A DNA stretch of 64,000 nt from Petunia secreta (GCA_029990175.1 JARKIP010000030.1:17447501-17511500); one strand, 5' to 3'. Numbered from the stretch's first letter, positions 49,401 to 60,608 are shown. Numbers and translations: made by a program. Notes: generated by a model not told the origin, from the sequence alone.

Positions 49401-50065
49401 GCGTGGCCGCCAGAGCTGAATCTTCGGGCGGCGCGTGGAGGCGCGTGGGAGGGTATTTCTGGCAGAGGCTTTTTGGGGTTTGATCTCCGGTGCAAGCGGA
49501 AGCTTTTGGTACTTTTAGTTTTTTCAGAAACCAACGGAAAATTTAATTTAAAAGCGGACAGCCACCGGAGGAAGAAAAAACTTGACCTCTTATAGTGACA
49601 CGTGAAACGCTAGACTGCAAAAGGCAGCGGGCTCTGATACCATGAAGATTTTCAGAGAGAAGGAAAATTCTTCTATTATTTCTGAATGAATATTACAATC
49701 TATGAGGAGGTATATTTATACAATGAGTCCTAGGGCTAAACAAGGAAACATAACTAATTACAATACAATAAGGAAAAGGATAATTCTATAATAACTATCA
49801 ACAGGGTCATCTGGAATGAAAGGAATCACAGATGCTTTGATGGGATATCAAGTCCTTCGTACGTTCTAAAGGGAAAATGTATTTTGTTTTTGTTTAGTTG
49901 GCAAAATATGGCACCAGTAAATTGCCCTTTGAACTTTTTGGATTTCATCAGCTCTTTAGCACTGGCTTAGATTAAAATGATGTTTAGCCTTTTGAGCTGG
50001 TTCTATGATGTACTCTTTACCTATAATTTTCTGCATCTTCTTGATGCCCTAATAAATTTCTTCAT

Positions 50066-50106
<41 letters not shown>

Positions 50107-53100
50107 CTTTCCACCTTTGCTAAATGCTCTTCCATTAGTTTCTTGTATACCAATGGAGCATAAGCATCTTTGCATTGTGATGGGAAACTAACATTTTAAT
50201 TTGTCTTAACCTTTTGTTACGATGAATGATGATAACATGAATATCCGGCACTAAGAGATTAATTGTTAGGCGATCACTTTTTCATAGTAACGAATGGATT
50301 GTTAAATCGAGGCTGCTAATATACTAAAAATATTTAATATAACCGAGGCCCTTTTGTACTGTTTCTGCATCTTCTTGATGCCATTAGTACATCATCTTAC
50401 TTCATCAAAAAAAAAAAATTAAATATACTAAAAATATTTTCAAGAATATACCTTATTTTTTTAGATGTATTGTAACCACCGTTATTACTATTTTATTTTT
50501 TTTTAAATCCAAATAGAATAAAGAGGATGTTGTTTTCATATTGCTTATTGTTGGAAGAGATTATCAATATACTTGGACTGGTTATGTAATAGAGAGAAGT
50601 TTTGAAGGGGTATTTCTGCTGACAAAAACAGATAAAAAATTACACTACAAAAAGACAAATTAGGACTAGTACAATGTTGTTTAAAAATCAAGTAAAAGTG
50701 TTTCTTTCAGTTGCTACATTGTTTAAAAAGAAAATGCAAGCAATGTAGCAAATAAATGACTCTGGAGGATCGAACTTGTGACTCTAAGGTCTCTTTGAAC
50801 ACCCTTGGCCACCGGGGTACCTCCTTAGATGCGTTAAGGGTGTTCAACATTTTATATATTCTACACACTCACTATAAGTTTTCCGCGAATTGTATTCAAC
50901 TGACCACCCTTACGCCACCGTAGCTTCGCCACTGGCCAAAAGAAGAACTAACAATCAACAACTATACCTCGTTCCTTTTTAACACCTTCGGTCACAATGG
51001 TTTTACACACAGCGACGTAGGCAAAATTTTGCGTTCGCGGTGTCGTTATTTAAAGAAGTGAACATGTATAAAGTAACATTGTATTTAAGAAACAAGATTT
51101 TTGTACATTACTGCAACTTTCCTCAGCAAGTTTCCATATTTTAAAATGTGTTCACAATACCGAACTAAAATTAATGTCAAATATTACTTATTCTTTTGAC
51201 AAAATAAGATGGTGACAGTTTTGATTCCCCCAAAATACTACTGATTCTTTTGACAACAAATAACGTAGGTTCAGAAAACTAGTGAGGTAATTTCAGAATA
51301 TCCCAACCACACAAATATGCAGTGAGTTCGAATCCTACACTAGAGCAAAACAAATGTAGCACCCTACCAGCGATTCATCAGTGACGGTTGTTAAGCTTTG
51401 TCAATTTATTAGTATATTTTGTTAACATATTTACACATATATATACATAAGAATTATTAAAAATTTCTGACCAAGCAGTGTCAGGTGATACCGCTGGCCT
51501 AAGATGCATCCACCCCTGTATCCACCTACGGACCTGTGCACCTGGATGTCGACACAGGAAATCACCAAACCATCCTTAGCGACCTCTCACTTTATCCTCT
51601 AGGTATGTTACTTAAACCTTCTAGATATATGAATTGCTTGCACTTAAGCACGACCACAATCCCGTCTAATATCACCTCAAATTTCACTCTTCTTTTGTTG
51701 CCTAAACTTACGGTGCATTATTCTGCCTTCTTTTACTACTTATCCTAAAACCTTTACTCTCTAAAGTGCTTTTGTAGTTCAAGCTTTTGGTTTACACCCT
51801 CGGTTTCGTCATTAGCACGACATCTTCAGCAATAGCATAGACTATGAGACAACACCTTGCACTGCACTGGTTAGCTCATCCATAAATAGGATAAACTAGT
51901 ACGAGGTCAATTCCAAACCCTGTTGTAAACCCACGGTTATGGAAAACTCCTTTGTAACCTCTGCTACTGTTCTCATGCTAGTGATGGCTCCATAATACAT
52001 GTCCTTTTACTAGATTTAGATATTAATTTAAGATATTCCTTTCTTCTCAAACACCCACCAGATGACCTTTCTATGTACTCTATCATATGCTTTTCTAGGC
52101 CAATGAACACCGTGTACCAAAATGAAGACAAAAGCTAGACTAGGTGACTAAAATAGCCTCCTCTATACATAAATAGTTTCAAAAGCCTCTAGAATAGTGT
52201 CATCTTTCCCTATGTATTCCATTTTACACTAACAAGCATACAAAAGTAAACAGTTAAACTTGGTCTTCTAATTAGGTTGGTTAATCCTTCAAAGCATCTT
52301 TGGTTTCTTTCTCTCTAAATAGTCCACCATACACATGCCAAGATTATGATCCATTTCTTCTTTAGCTTTTTGTCTTTACTTTTTCTTTTTTGGGTAAGAA
52401 CTGCGAAATATTACCATTAACCAACAAAATAATACAACCTAAAGAGCACCTAAGCTACTGGCCAAGAGCCAGTTGTCTTTACTTTTTATGCTTAATCATT
52501 TCAGCATTTCAAGTGGTGATTTGGGCATTACCCACAGTAACTTTTTTTTTGATAAGGATTAACCAGTGTTATCCCCCTATCTTGCAAAGGAACTTCTGCC
52601 ACAATTAGAATGTCACTTTACGGTGTAGGAATAGGGTTTCAATACTTTCACTCTGTATCCCCCACAAAAGACATCTATTACAGAGCTGGAACTCTCTCCT
52701 TCGCAACGCATCCAGTGTTCAGCATGGACCTTTAGTTACTAGCCAGGTGAAGCTAGTGATTTTATAGGGAACAATGGATCTCCATAGACATTATGAACCT
52801 TGAAACAGCTGATTATTCGATACAAATTAGCCACAGCACATATGTTAGATAGTGTATGTTCAACTTAGTTTTGTTTTTTCTTTTTCAAATCCCTCTACGA
52901 GTAGCAACTGATTTCCCTCTTGGTATATTTTGCATTGATGAGAAATAGCCAATAGGTCTTTAAACACGTCCGTGAGTAAATTGGCATAACATCATATTAT
53001 TCTTTTTGACAAGGGTTTCTTTTGTATTTGAAGACATCAAACAATTTCATAGAATGAGAATACTAAAATACGTTCAAAGGAAACAAAAACAAAATGTACA

Positions 53101-56100
53101 AGGTAAAAAGAAGAAAAAGGATGTGAAATAGAAAGAAAGAAAGATATGTAAGCTCTTCTAAGGATATTATATTAGAACAAGAATGCATAGCAGATGACAG
53201 TTCACACTTACTGTAACGTTGTACTTGAAGTAAACATTCAAGGTCGTCAAAAAGAACTCATATTCATCATGGACAACTGGAGAGGAGCATGTCCCATGTT
53301 TTTCTGCAACCGATAAACATGAAATATAGTCTCAGATTTGATATTAAAGGAGATACTGACTTCGTTCGTATAAAGTTTACGTGCACATAACAAGTGTATC
53401 AGACCTTCTGTACTAAAATCAGGTTGGATTTGGTAGGGTAATAAGGCCCTATTTTAATCTCCATATACCTCCCTAATGAAAACCAGGTGCTTTTTGTTGG
53501 CAAACAAAAGATAATATATCCCATATTAATAGTTAATACTATGAGGTATTGGTTGCAAATCAGTATCCAAGGAGAAAGGAAGCTACCGACATCAAAAACC
53601 AAGTATTTTCTAGTTTCTACATCCTTGCATAATGTAAAATCTTACGTCTCATTTTTATTATATAAAATAAAAAGATCTTAACCTTTATTTAGCTTGATAG
53701 ATCAGTTTAAAATAAAATAGAGAATAAGGCAAAGTGATTACCCCACTGTAATTGAGGATCTCCAAAGTCACCATAGAGGAAAAGCAAGGAGGATGTGTTA
53801 GTTTCTTGAATTATATAAAATTCAAACAATCAAACAGTAAATATAACGACAAAATCACCTCATGACCCCAAAATGGTCCTCTTTTGTGATGGCAACCTCT
53901 GGGGGAACCACAACTTAAAGAAGGCCAATACTTCTTCAAGGGCTCGAGCAGAGTTGAAATCTGACATAACAAATAGTACATGACTCATAAACAACATATA
54001 AAATTAGCCTCGGTGATGAGGAGTAAGCATATCATGAAATGGTAAAAAGGAAGCACCAAATCTACGAAATGGTAAGAAATCTAAGCTTCTCAATGACCTC
54101 TCGCCTTTTGGAAAAAAGGACCTCATTGCGGACTTTGCACCTGGCTAACCAATAAAGTTCATAGAAACTTGAAGTTGCCAATACGAAGCAAAATCACTTG
54201 AAGCAGCTTCACAGCAATAGAATGTTGGGTGGATTGACCACTAGGCCACACCCTTGGGTGCACGTAGAGCTCCAAGAAGCTGGCTGGAGCCCACTTGAAG
54301 TTTGCAACCCAGCAATGAAGAAAAGGCTGAAAAGGACTTCAAGAGTTTTCGTCGATAGTCAGGGTCAAGCGAAGAGGGTTGTATGTATACGGGCTGGTCC
54401 ATTGAGCTGTAGGATCAATAAGGGCTGGTAATTTTATATGGTTAAAAATGAGTTATTAGTAGGAATAGAAAATGATTCAGCATGTAGGTTAGGCCCAAAT
54501 GAGTGGGTTAAGGAATTCCGCATATGGCTTGAAGAAGAATGAGATGGGTGTCCTTGATTTTCAAAATTCGAAGGAGCTTTGATAGCCACGTTACAGGTTC
54601 AGATAGCTAATTTTTTTTGGGGGGGGGGGGGGGGGGGGTGGAGTCCTTTCATACTACGGAGAGAGAATGGTTTTTTACTGTGTAAAACTATGTCACATTC
54701 GGGAATTTGTTGGTGTTGCTCCTATCACGAAAAATATTGAAACACTGTGATGGAGATATGGAGATTTAACCCATACTGTAATGGCCAAGATTTTTCCGTC
54801 AGAATCAATTTCCACCATATTCAGGAGTTGACTAGGAGGTTTCTTTACCGTCTTCTGGCCCATTTAATAAAACCTCTACCAGTGGTTGTAACTCCCATAG
54901 CTTTACCTATTTTGTGAAAAAGAACTTTCAAAACCAAAAGTGTAGACAGATTTCATTTGGGATAGACCCGACGTTGGCGACCACCATACTAACTGAAACA
55001 CTTTACCTTTTCATATCCATTCGGAGTTCATGATATGGTTAGCAACCACAATAATGGAGTATTCAAGCAAGGAAGAAGTATCATGGAGCACTTCGACCAC
55101 TATATGAATCTTCATTTATTAAATTCCCAGACATTAATTTTATTTAAAGATGGTGGATCTACAGATGGGAAGTTGCTGACAAGGCAACATCGTAGGAATC
55201 TAAGTGTAGAAGCAGAAGATTCTGTATCAATGGATCCTTGTCCACCTGACAGGGGGTCAGATAAAATCACTAGATCAGTGGGCCATTGGAGAGTTTAGTG
55301 ACCTCAGCGTCACTCTTAGGATTAGGAATGTTGGATGTAGGAAGATTCAGGAGGTATATCAAAGAACCTCCACCAGTTTGTTGGCAAGGTACAGATCAAC
55401 CAGCATTAAGAGAGAATTCAAGGATGGTGGTCTCCTACTATTGGATTGAGTAACGATCCTTACATGTCTACCATATCTGTTGAAATTTTAGAAGATGTTG
55501 AGTTTAACCTGTTTTTTATTCGATCATTCCTTTCAGAAGCATAATCTGACAAATCCATTGGAAGGGAGTGGAGTTAATACAGATCCTACTCACAAAAGAA
55601 GGCTTACATTTGACATATTCGAACCAAGAAACTGCATTTGATGCACCAGGAATGATTTCAAAAGATTTGATTCCAACCATATAAAGTTTTATGTTGATCA
55701 CCAGAAAACTAATGGGGAGAGAAATGGATGAAAGAGATTGCTAACAGTAACAGAGAGAGGTAAGGCAATTCTTATCTACCTAAACCTTTGCGGTAGAGTG
55801 ACCTCATACACGTACTTGCAAGAGGATACAAGCACCCAATGGAATACCCAAGGTGAGCCTAATCACCAGTATTATGACAGACATAGATAGTAATATATAG
55901 AGAAATTTTCTGTGAAAATTATGATTAATTCAGTAGCACAGTGTCAATGGAAGCCATGGGCGTTCAAATTACTGTTCACAAGCACTTGCAGATAGTTCCA
56001 CCAATCAATCCTCACATTCAAAGTTGCTCTCTCATAGAAACAAAGGGGAAAAAACACAACAAGAAACAGATACCTCCTTCTGATCAAATTCGCGACCACC

Positions 56101-56963
56101 ACAGCAGGAAGGCCAAGTTCCATCGTTGTACTCAGCCCAAAGTCCATCTGCAGCACAACAAACCTTGTTCAATTCTAGGTTTCACCTCTCACCACATCAA
56201 AAATTAATAACATACCCTTCCTAAACGGAGTAGAACTTACGGATGGTGAATACAGGTGGCGAGTTTGAGCTGGAAAATACAAAAAATTAAAAGTAAGCTT
56301 CTACTTTAAAGTGCATGCAATATCAAGAAATTGTCAACAAAACAAAGATAGACTAATTTCTGTTCTCTCTCTCTCTAAACCAAGAAATCTCTTTTTTCGA
56401 GCTTCTAAACTCGACGAATAGTGAACTATCATCTACTCTTCTCCACTTACATAACACAGTTGATAAAGAAAACCAGGTTTAACTATACACATTACATATG
56501 TCATTGAACCAAACCCTAGAGCCAGGTGGAAGTCTGTGACCATCTCATTTAAATAATTAAGCTGCTAGAGAGAGCATAGTTTTATTTACTTAATAATTAT
56601 CTCTTCAACACGCCTCTCATGGTGCGGAAGTGTGTGACCATCTCATCTAAATTATCTATTCAACAGGCTTGAACCAAATCCCTACAGCGTGTGACCATCT
56701 CAACTAAAAGCATAAGCAATGACACTTTTATAAATAAGATATAAATACCGGGAGCAACAGGCGTTGGAAGAACAGCAATGGCGAGTTTTACGGCAATAAG
56801 TGGCTGGCCATTGAAGACAGAGCTTGAAGTAATCAAACTCTCTCTGCTCATATCCAACTTTTCTGAGTAATCCTTTTTCCTCATCCCAACCACCACACTT
56901 GATTCGGACAACACAACAACATAATACAAACACCACCAATTTCACAATTGAGAGGAACCTCAT
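43448..56963 (-). CDS. RNS2: S-like ribonuclease T2 (RNS2 type), nine exons
   Basis: Coding exons in transcript order: 56749-56963, 56241-56269, 56074-56147, 53859-53960, 53742-53745 (4 nt), 53212-53303, 44956-45117, 44473-44551, 43448-43479. They sum to 789 nt (262 residues) with GT-AG introns and consistent phases. It starts MRFLSIVK with a hydrophobic signal peptide (about 1-23), so the enzyme enters the secretory pathway; RNS2 of Arabidopsis acts in vacuole/ER in rRNA turnover. The family motif FDYFKLCLQWP is at 43-53. Catalytic motif I is HGLW (His82) and motif II HEWEKHGTC is at 139-147; NVT at 170-172 is a possible glycosylation site. Many cysteines match the class. Arabidopsis RNS2 has 259 residues. 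Introns 3 (2.1 kb) and 6 (8.1 kb) are inflated, the latter by transposons. An S-locus RNase is less likely: the C-terminus (RGCPQYVSLPEHG) resembles RNS2. The last exon is the least certain. Confidence 0.9.
45654..45816 (-). repeat. 3' LTR of the gag-less copia
   Basis: 163 bp, bordered inside by the purine tract and outside by GGGTC. Confidence 0.92.
45840..49124 (-). pseudogene. pol: Copia pol remnant (protease, integrase, RT, RNase H)
   Basis: Segments: 49124-48066 carries protease (WIIDSGANRHM) and integrase (HWHRRLGH, VWGPTQ, LRTDNGTEYM, QNGVAERKN); 48084-47350 the integrase C-terminus (KCVFIGYSPTQKGYK); 47307-46900 the RT N-terminus (DVKNAFLHGDL); 46863-45811 the RT active site (IVYVDDIVMTG) and RNase H (DADWAGS, SSAEAEYRA). 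Breaks: a one-base frameshift near 48070-48084, a stop near 47350, a stop near 46900 within the YGLK region, and a late frameshift near 45930. Between 48084 and 46863 the pieces share one frame. No Gag is present. The product cannot be functional. Confidence 0.9.
49643..49803 (-). repeat. 5' LTR of the gag-less copia
   Basis: 161 bp, TGAAGATTTT...TATCAACA, identical to the other LTR apart from one missing GA. Confidence 0.92.
50336..50421 (+). mobile_element. Very short LINE 3'-end insertion (86 bp)
   Basis: TTTCTGCATCTTCTTGATGCC and CTTCATCAAAAAAAA repeat the 3' end of the LINE at 50027-50080. It is enclosed by an 18-bp duplication, AATATACTAAAAATATTT, at 50318-50335 and 50422-50439. It is therefore an independent, extremely 5'-truncated insertion of the same family, 230 bp from the first. 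Confidence 0.85.
50700..50945 (-). repeat. Dispersed repeat with tRNA-like words
   Basis: On the minus strand it begins GGCCAGTGGCGAAGC, continues through GTTGAACACCCTTAACGC and reaches CACAAGTTCGATCCTCC, which resembles a box B. Similar 'GTGGCGGAGCCA...GTTCAACACC' repeats are common in asterid genomes. No target duplication was found. Confidence 0.35.
50946..53211 (-). other. Rest of RNS2 intron 6
   Basis: About 2.3 kb, AT-rich, with short frames lacking similarity. A GAGTTCGAATCC word at about 51330 could be a box B relic. No RNS2 coding exon is needed or seen here. Confidence 0.5.
53742..53745 (-). other. RNS2: Four-base microexon of RNS2
   Basis: On the minus strand the sequence reads CAATTACAG|TGGG|GTAATC. 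The four bases give the Trp codon and the first base of the Glu codon of the HEWEKHGTC motif. Exon 4 ends in phase 0 after His-Glu, and exon 6 starts with AA and continues Lys-His-Gly-Thr-Cys, so exactly TGGG or an equivalent is required between them. Direct splicing of exon 4 to exon 6 would lose the Trp and shift the frame. Confidence 0.78.
53961..56073 (-). other. RNS2 intron 3
   Basis: About 2.1 kb. It includes a G20 tract at 54619-54638 preceded by eight T. Frames at 54198-54431 and 55035-55298 are on the opposite strand, without a familiar motif; they may be decayed transposon coding sequence. Confidence 0.5.
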
Positions 56964-57005
56964 GCCTTCTTTTCTAATTTTTCTCTTTACCAAGGAGGCA
57001 CATTG

Positions 57006-57012
57006 TTTTATA
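57006..57012 (-). promoter_or_regulatory. Candidate TATA box of RNS2
   Basis: The complement reads TATAAAA, 43-49 bases before the RNS2 ATG. A start of transcription about 30 bases further would give a leader of under 20 bases, short but possible. Confidence 0.4.
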
Positions 57013-57399
57013 CGCAACCCTTTTGGATTATTGTGAATTGTTGACGTGGTGGTTAGCTAACGGACAAATGTGAATTTGCTCAAACTCTTTCTTTAATGTT
57101 TAACGGAATCTTTATGTTCATCTTTACACCATTTAATATTGTTTTAATTAATTTATATATCCATTATTACCCCCCGAATATCTGCTACATTTTTCGCCTA
57201 ACATAACCATATGATTAACTCCTTTTTGTTTCATGTCACTGCTTCAAATACTCTTCTCCATGTTAACAATTTTGTCTTTCAAAATTTTTACTCTATCTCC
57301 TTCTATTTTAAATGTCATTCTAGCTTAAATATTGTTCGGAATAGTTGTTGTTTTGTAATTTAAGATCAAATTTATGAGTTGTTGTCAACTATCTATCTA
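57013..57399. other. RNS2 upstream region
   Basis: Promoter-side sequence, AT-rich; no element assigned beyond the TATA candidate. Confidence 0.4.
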
Positions 57400-59157
57400 T
57401 CTATACTAATATAAAACTGGGAATCCTTAAAGTAAAAAGTAAAAGACAAAAATACCCCTAAAATATTGAACTCCCATTTTTTGCCTCCAAAACTAAATAC
57501 TATCTTTAAGTTTTGTATATTAAATTAAATCAGTTGCTACATAGTTAGTATTGCTTTCATCTTCCTATACGGATTAAAAATTTTGAAATTTGAAGAGTTA
57601 GTAATTGAAAGGTCAATAAATTAAATGAACAAGAAACAATTAGGACTCCAAAATTCTCAAGATTCGATACATATAAATTCATCCATGTCATGCAACCGTT
57701 TATTAAGATTTTCTTTTCCTTTTTGCTTAGTCTGTAGGCTCTTCAGTACCTTTGTAGTTCATATTATTAAATTATTAATAATATTATAATGATTATATTA
57801 TTAGGGGTATTTTTTGTAACCTAAATAATTAATGGGGGTGTTTTAGTAATCTGATTTTAATTTTATTCTTAAAATTTGAGTAATTTATTTTTGAATTCAC
57901 ATAGAAATTTAAGTCATTTGATCCTTATACTTCAAAATAATTTCATCTTCTACCGTTATATATTATGTTCGATTGTTCAAGTTAAACCAAAGCACTGCTT
58001 CATAACAAATGATAGATCGTAAAATAAGCAAATTAAATACATCAAATACAACTAACAATGTTTACAAATGAGAGGAGCTCCTAAGGTATAAAAGTACTGG
58101 TTGCAAAGACCTAACATTTTTTTTAAAAAAAATGTATAATTTATGTTTAGTAGTAGCTGCTTGAAACTACAACCAATACACTCCAAAAACTTGTTACATT
58201 TATTTACTCTCTTCTATGAATTAGACAAATAAACCAATAGATATAATATTTTAAATATGCATGAATAAATTTTTCGAGGATACATGAATAAGCAAGTTAA
58301 CAACAAGTATGTAGAAATAAGTTGAACAAATTAAACTGTCATATAAATAATAGAATGAATATTGGACAAGACAAATGTAGATTAAAAAAAAAAGTTTCGA
58401 CGTACTCAAATATACTCTAAGTAAAACAAATCAGTCAATAAAACGTTGGCTCACTTGTTGATACGCGTACGTGCACAATACAATACTGCCCACAATTGCA
58501 CCATTTGTAAAATGGTCATTTCTACCTGAAACAAATACAATTCTAGTAACCACCAACAATATTACCTCCTAAGTGCTCTTGGCAATTGAGAAAATGAAAG
58601 ATGTAAAGGGCTTTAACATAGATTCATATATATTAGGGATTGGGTGAGTGCTAAAGGAATGAAATGACTGCTTAAAAATGTGAGCTAGAATGACTTTACG
58701 TATGTAATTTGTAACTATGAAGATGTACTTGGTTAATGTTTCTACCTAATATGACTTCTCAAATTCTCCACCTGATTAGAGAATGAAAAGTCAAATATCA
58801 ATTGTGAACCTGTACTAAGTTAGCTAATGCTTCGGACACAAAAAGTATTTCGTAAAAACATTTAATTACAACTTTTGAGTTCAAGAACCCATAAATTCTC
58901 CAATTTAAGACAAAATCAGTCAAATAATCTATTTGTTTGAGGAATAATACAATTTTGAAGGGTATTTTGATCTTTCACTTTTTTACTTTAGGATTCTCTC
59001 TTTTATATTAATATGATATGATATGATGATATCGTATACACATGTTTTAATGATGTTTATATCATTTTAAAGTTAAATATTCATGAAATATACGTGCAAC
59101 ACGCAATTTGTACTTACTTATAAGTACACACGCACAATGCGCGTATCCAAACACTAG
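57400..59157 (+). mobile_element. Non-autonomous Helitron (1.76 kb)
   Basis: It starts with TCTATACTAATATAAAA after an A and ends with TATCCAAACACTAG before a T, meeting the Helitron rule of TC...CTRR inserted between A and T without duplication. A small stem CGCA-CAA-TGCG lies about 15 bases before the CTAG end. The first 60 bases reappear, inverted and diverged, at 58965-59025, a pattern seen in non-autonomous plant Helitrons. There is no RepHel coding sequence. It sits immediately upstream of the RNS2 promoter region. Confidence 0.7.
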
Positions 59158-59643
59158 TAGTCTTAATAACTGAGGAAGTATTAGTTATTTTTAATACTAT
59201 TCAATTTTTAACACTCATTGTATTTATTAATAAAATAACAATTAAACTGGGATGGAATGACTATCAAACAAGAAATTCAAATTCATGTAATTGTTTAAAA
59301 ATTAAATTGTAATGTATCTCTTTATCAACAAACATTTCATTATTATTTTAATACGATTACGATAGTTAGTACACAATACAATTTAACGTTTAAAATTCAT
59401 TATCTAAGTCAAATCATGTTATGAAATGAGTATACATAAAACATTATAATCTCATGTATTGCATTATAAAGATATACAATAAGAACTATTAGATATCTCA
59501 ACCAAGAAAAAACACTAGCCAGCATCTTCAACCATCTACCCATGTGCAATCAATAATTCTGTGCAAGTATCTCAAAGCTATGGAGTATCAACTAACCACC
59601 ATCTTTTAGATTAGAAGCTAGCAACGTACCCATAACGGAACCA
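59158..59643. other. Spacer, nothing recognised
   Basis: AT-rich, no gene or repeat assigned. Confidence 0.45.
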
Positions 59644-60206
59644 AACGATGTTAGAGTTCATAGTCATAGTTTGAATCCAGATTGAAGTTTTAGTAGTCAG
59701 AATTGTAACAACTTTTACGTACATATTTTAGTCTTTGTGTTGTAGTCTATTTTTTATTAGCTAGTTAACATTTTGTTTAGTTAGTCCGGAGATCCGGCCC
59801 CTGTCTGATGCTTCATTTATTTTGACCCAACCGATGGGTCATTGTATATAAACACCGATTCTATTGGATCTTGATAGATACAGGAGAGAGAAGATATTTT
59901 TCTTCTTCACATGAACTGACTCTCTCTGCAACCCATGGTTTATCATCATTTCAATCCCAAATAACTTTTCCATTTCATTATAATATGGTATCAGAGCCTT
60001 TTTTTTTTGTATTAATCGAACCGTAAGAAAAAACCCTGAGATGAGAAATCGGAGGAGTCTCTTGAGATTCCAAACAAAATCTGTAGCCAGAAACTCAGTC
60101 AAATTCACCGGAAAACGCCGTGAAATTCGCCAAAAAAAATGGAATTCACCGATTGAAATTGAAACAGTGAATGAAAAGATCTCATTGAGATCTACAGGAA
60201 TTTTTT

Positions 60207-60407
60207 CTCTGATACCATTTTATAATGAAATGGAAAGTTATTTGGGATTGAAATGATGATAAACCATGGGTTGCAGAGAGAGTCGGTTCATGTGAAGAAG
60301 AAAAATATCTTCTCTCTCCTGAATCTATCAAGATCCAATAGGATCAGTGTTTATATACAATGACCTATCGGGTCGGGTCAAAATAAATGAATCATCGGAC
60401 AGGGGCC
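60207..60407 (-). repeat. Inverted partial LTR with primer site
   Basis: The complement of this stretch matches 59796-59996: it runs from GGCCCCTG through the LTR 3' part to TGGTATCAGAG. Together the two form a 201-bp inverted repeat around a 210-bp centre. The match stops abruptly at 60407, where integrase sequence begins on the minus strand. Confidence 0.88.
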
Positions 60408-60408
60408 A

Positions 60409-60608
60409 AATGTGAAGGATGAGTATCAAAGAACTCAGAGGAATGGGATGGAAATATGGGAGAAGGAGAGGAGTGGTATGGGAAGATGTGTTCATGGAAC
60501 ACTACATCCTTGGAAGAAAAGACAGAATGGTTGTCCAGGTTGAGAAGTTTGTATCCCTTCTTACCTAAGGGATAGCCTAAAAATACACATTTGTAAACCC
60601 TTGTCTGT
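60409..60608 (-). pseudogene. Inverted copia integrase C-terminal fragment
   Basis: Minus-strand residues YKCVFLGYPLGKKGYK followed by NHSVFSSKDVVFHE are the conserved region after the integrase core of copia polyproteins. It points opposite to the element and to its RT segment, and is joined to the inverted LTR at one side and to RT at the other. Confidence 0.8.

Larger units (their letters stand above)
45654..49803 (-). mobile_element. Short-LTR copia element lacking gag (4.15 kb)
   Basis: LTRs at 45654-45816 (163 bp) and 49643-49803 (161 bp) differ only by one GA unit. The duplication GGGTC flanks them at 45649-45653 and 49804-49808. Read on the minus strand, the primer site TGGTATCAGAGCCCGC (complement of 49627-49642) adjoins the 5' LTR. 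The purine tract TTGAGGGGGAG (complement of 45817-45827) adjoins the 3' LTR. Coding remnants begin directly with protease; the roughly 500 bases between primer site and protease hold no Gag. It is inserted within the LINE, hence younger than it. Confidence 0.93.
45277..50103 (+). mobile_element. 5'-truncated LINE in RNS2 intron 6, split by a copia element
   Basis: The LINE part is 45277-45653 plus 49809-50103. The first segment encodes an RT zinc-binding tail (ICFRWLALNEAVLTQD, then RCFMCLQQTETNRHLLLHC). The frame continues across the copia insertion as VIWNERNHRCFDG, a typical plant L1-like C-terminus. The end is a poly(A) run of about 37 at 50067-50103. The target duplication ACCCTTTCCA is at 45267-45276 and 50104-50113. 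Only about 670 bp of a multi-kilobase LINE was copied, the usual 5' truncation. It is in the antisense direction relative to RNS2. Confidence 0.88.

Noticed and set aside
54198..55298. Two plus-strand frames inside RNS2 intron 3
   Set aside because: Lacking familiar motifs; possibly old transposon coding debris, not enough to call.
43448..56963. Possibility that the RNase gene is the self-incompatibility S-RNase
   Set aside because: The motif set, C-terminal region and nine-exon layout fit the RNS2 class; S-RNases usually have a single intron and lack this C-terminus.
60041..60256. 71-codon frame in the leader of the rearranged copia
   Set aside because: It crosses from the leader into the inverted LTR, so it cannot be an original coding sequence.
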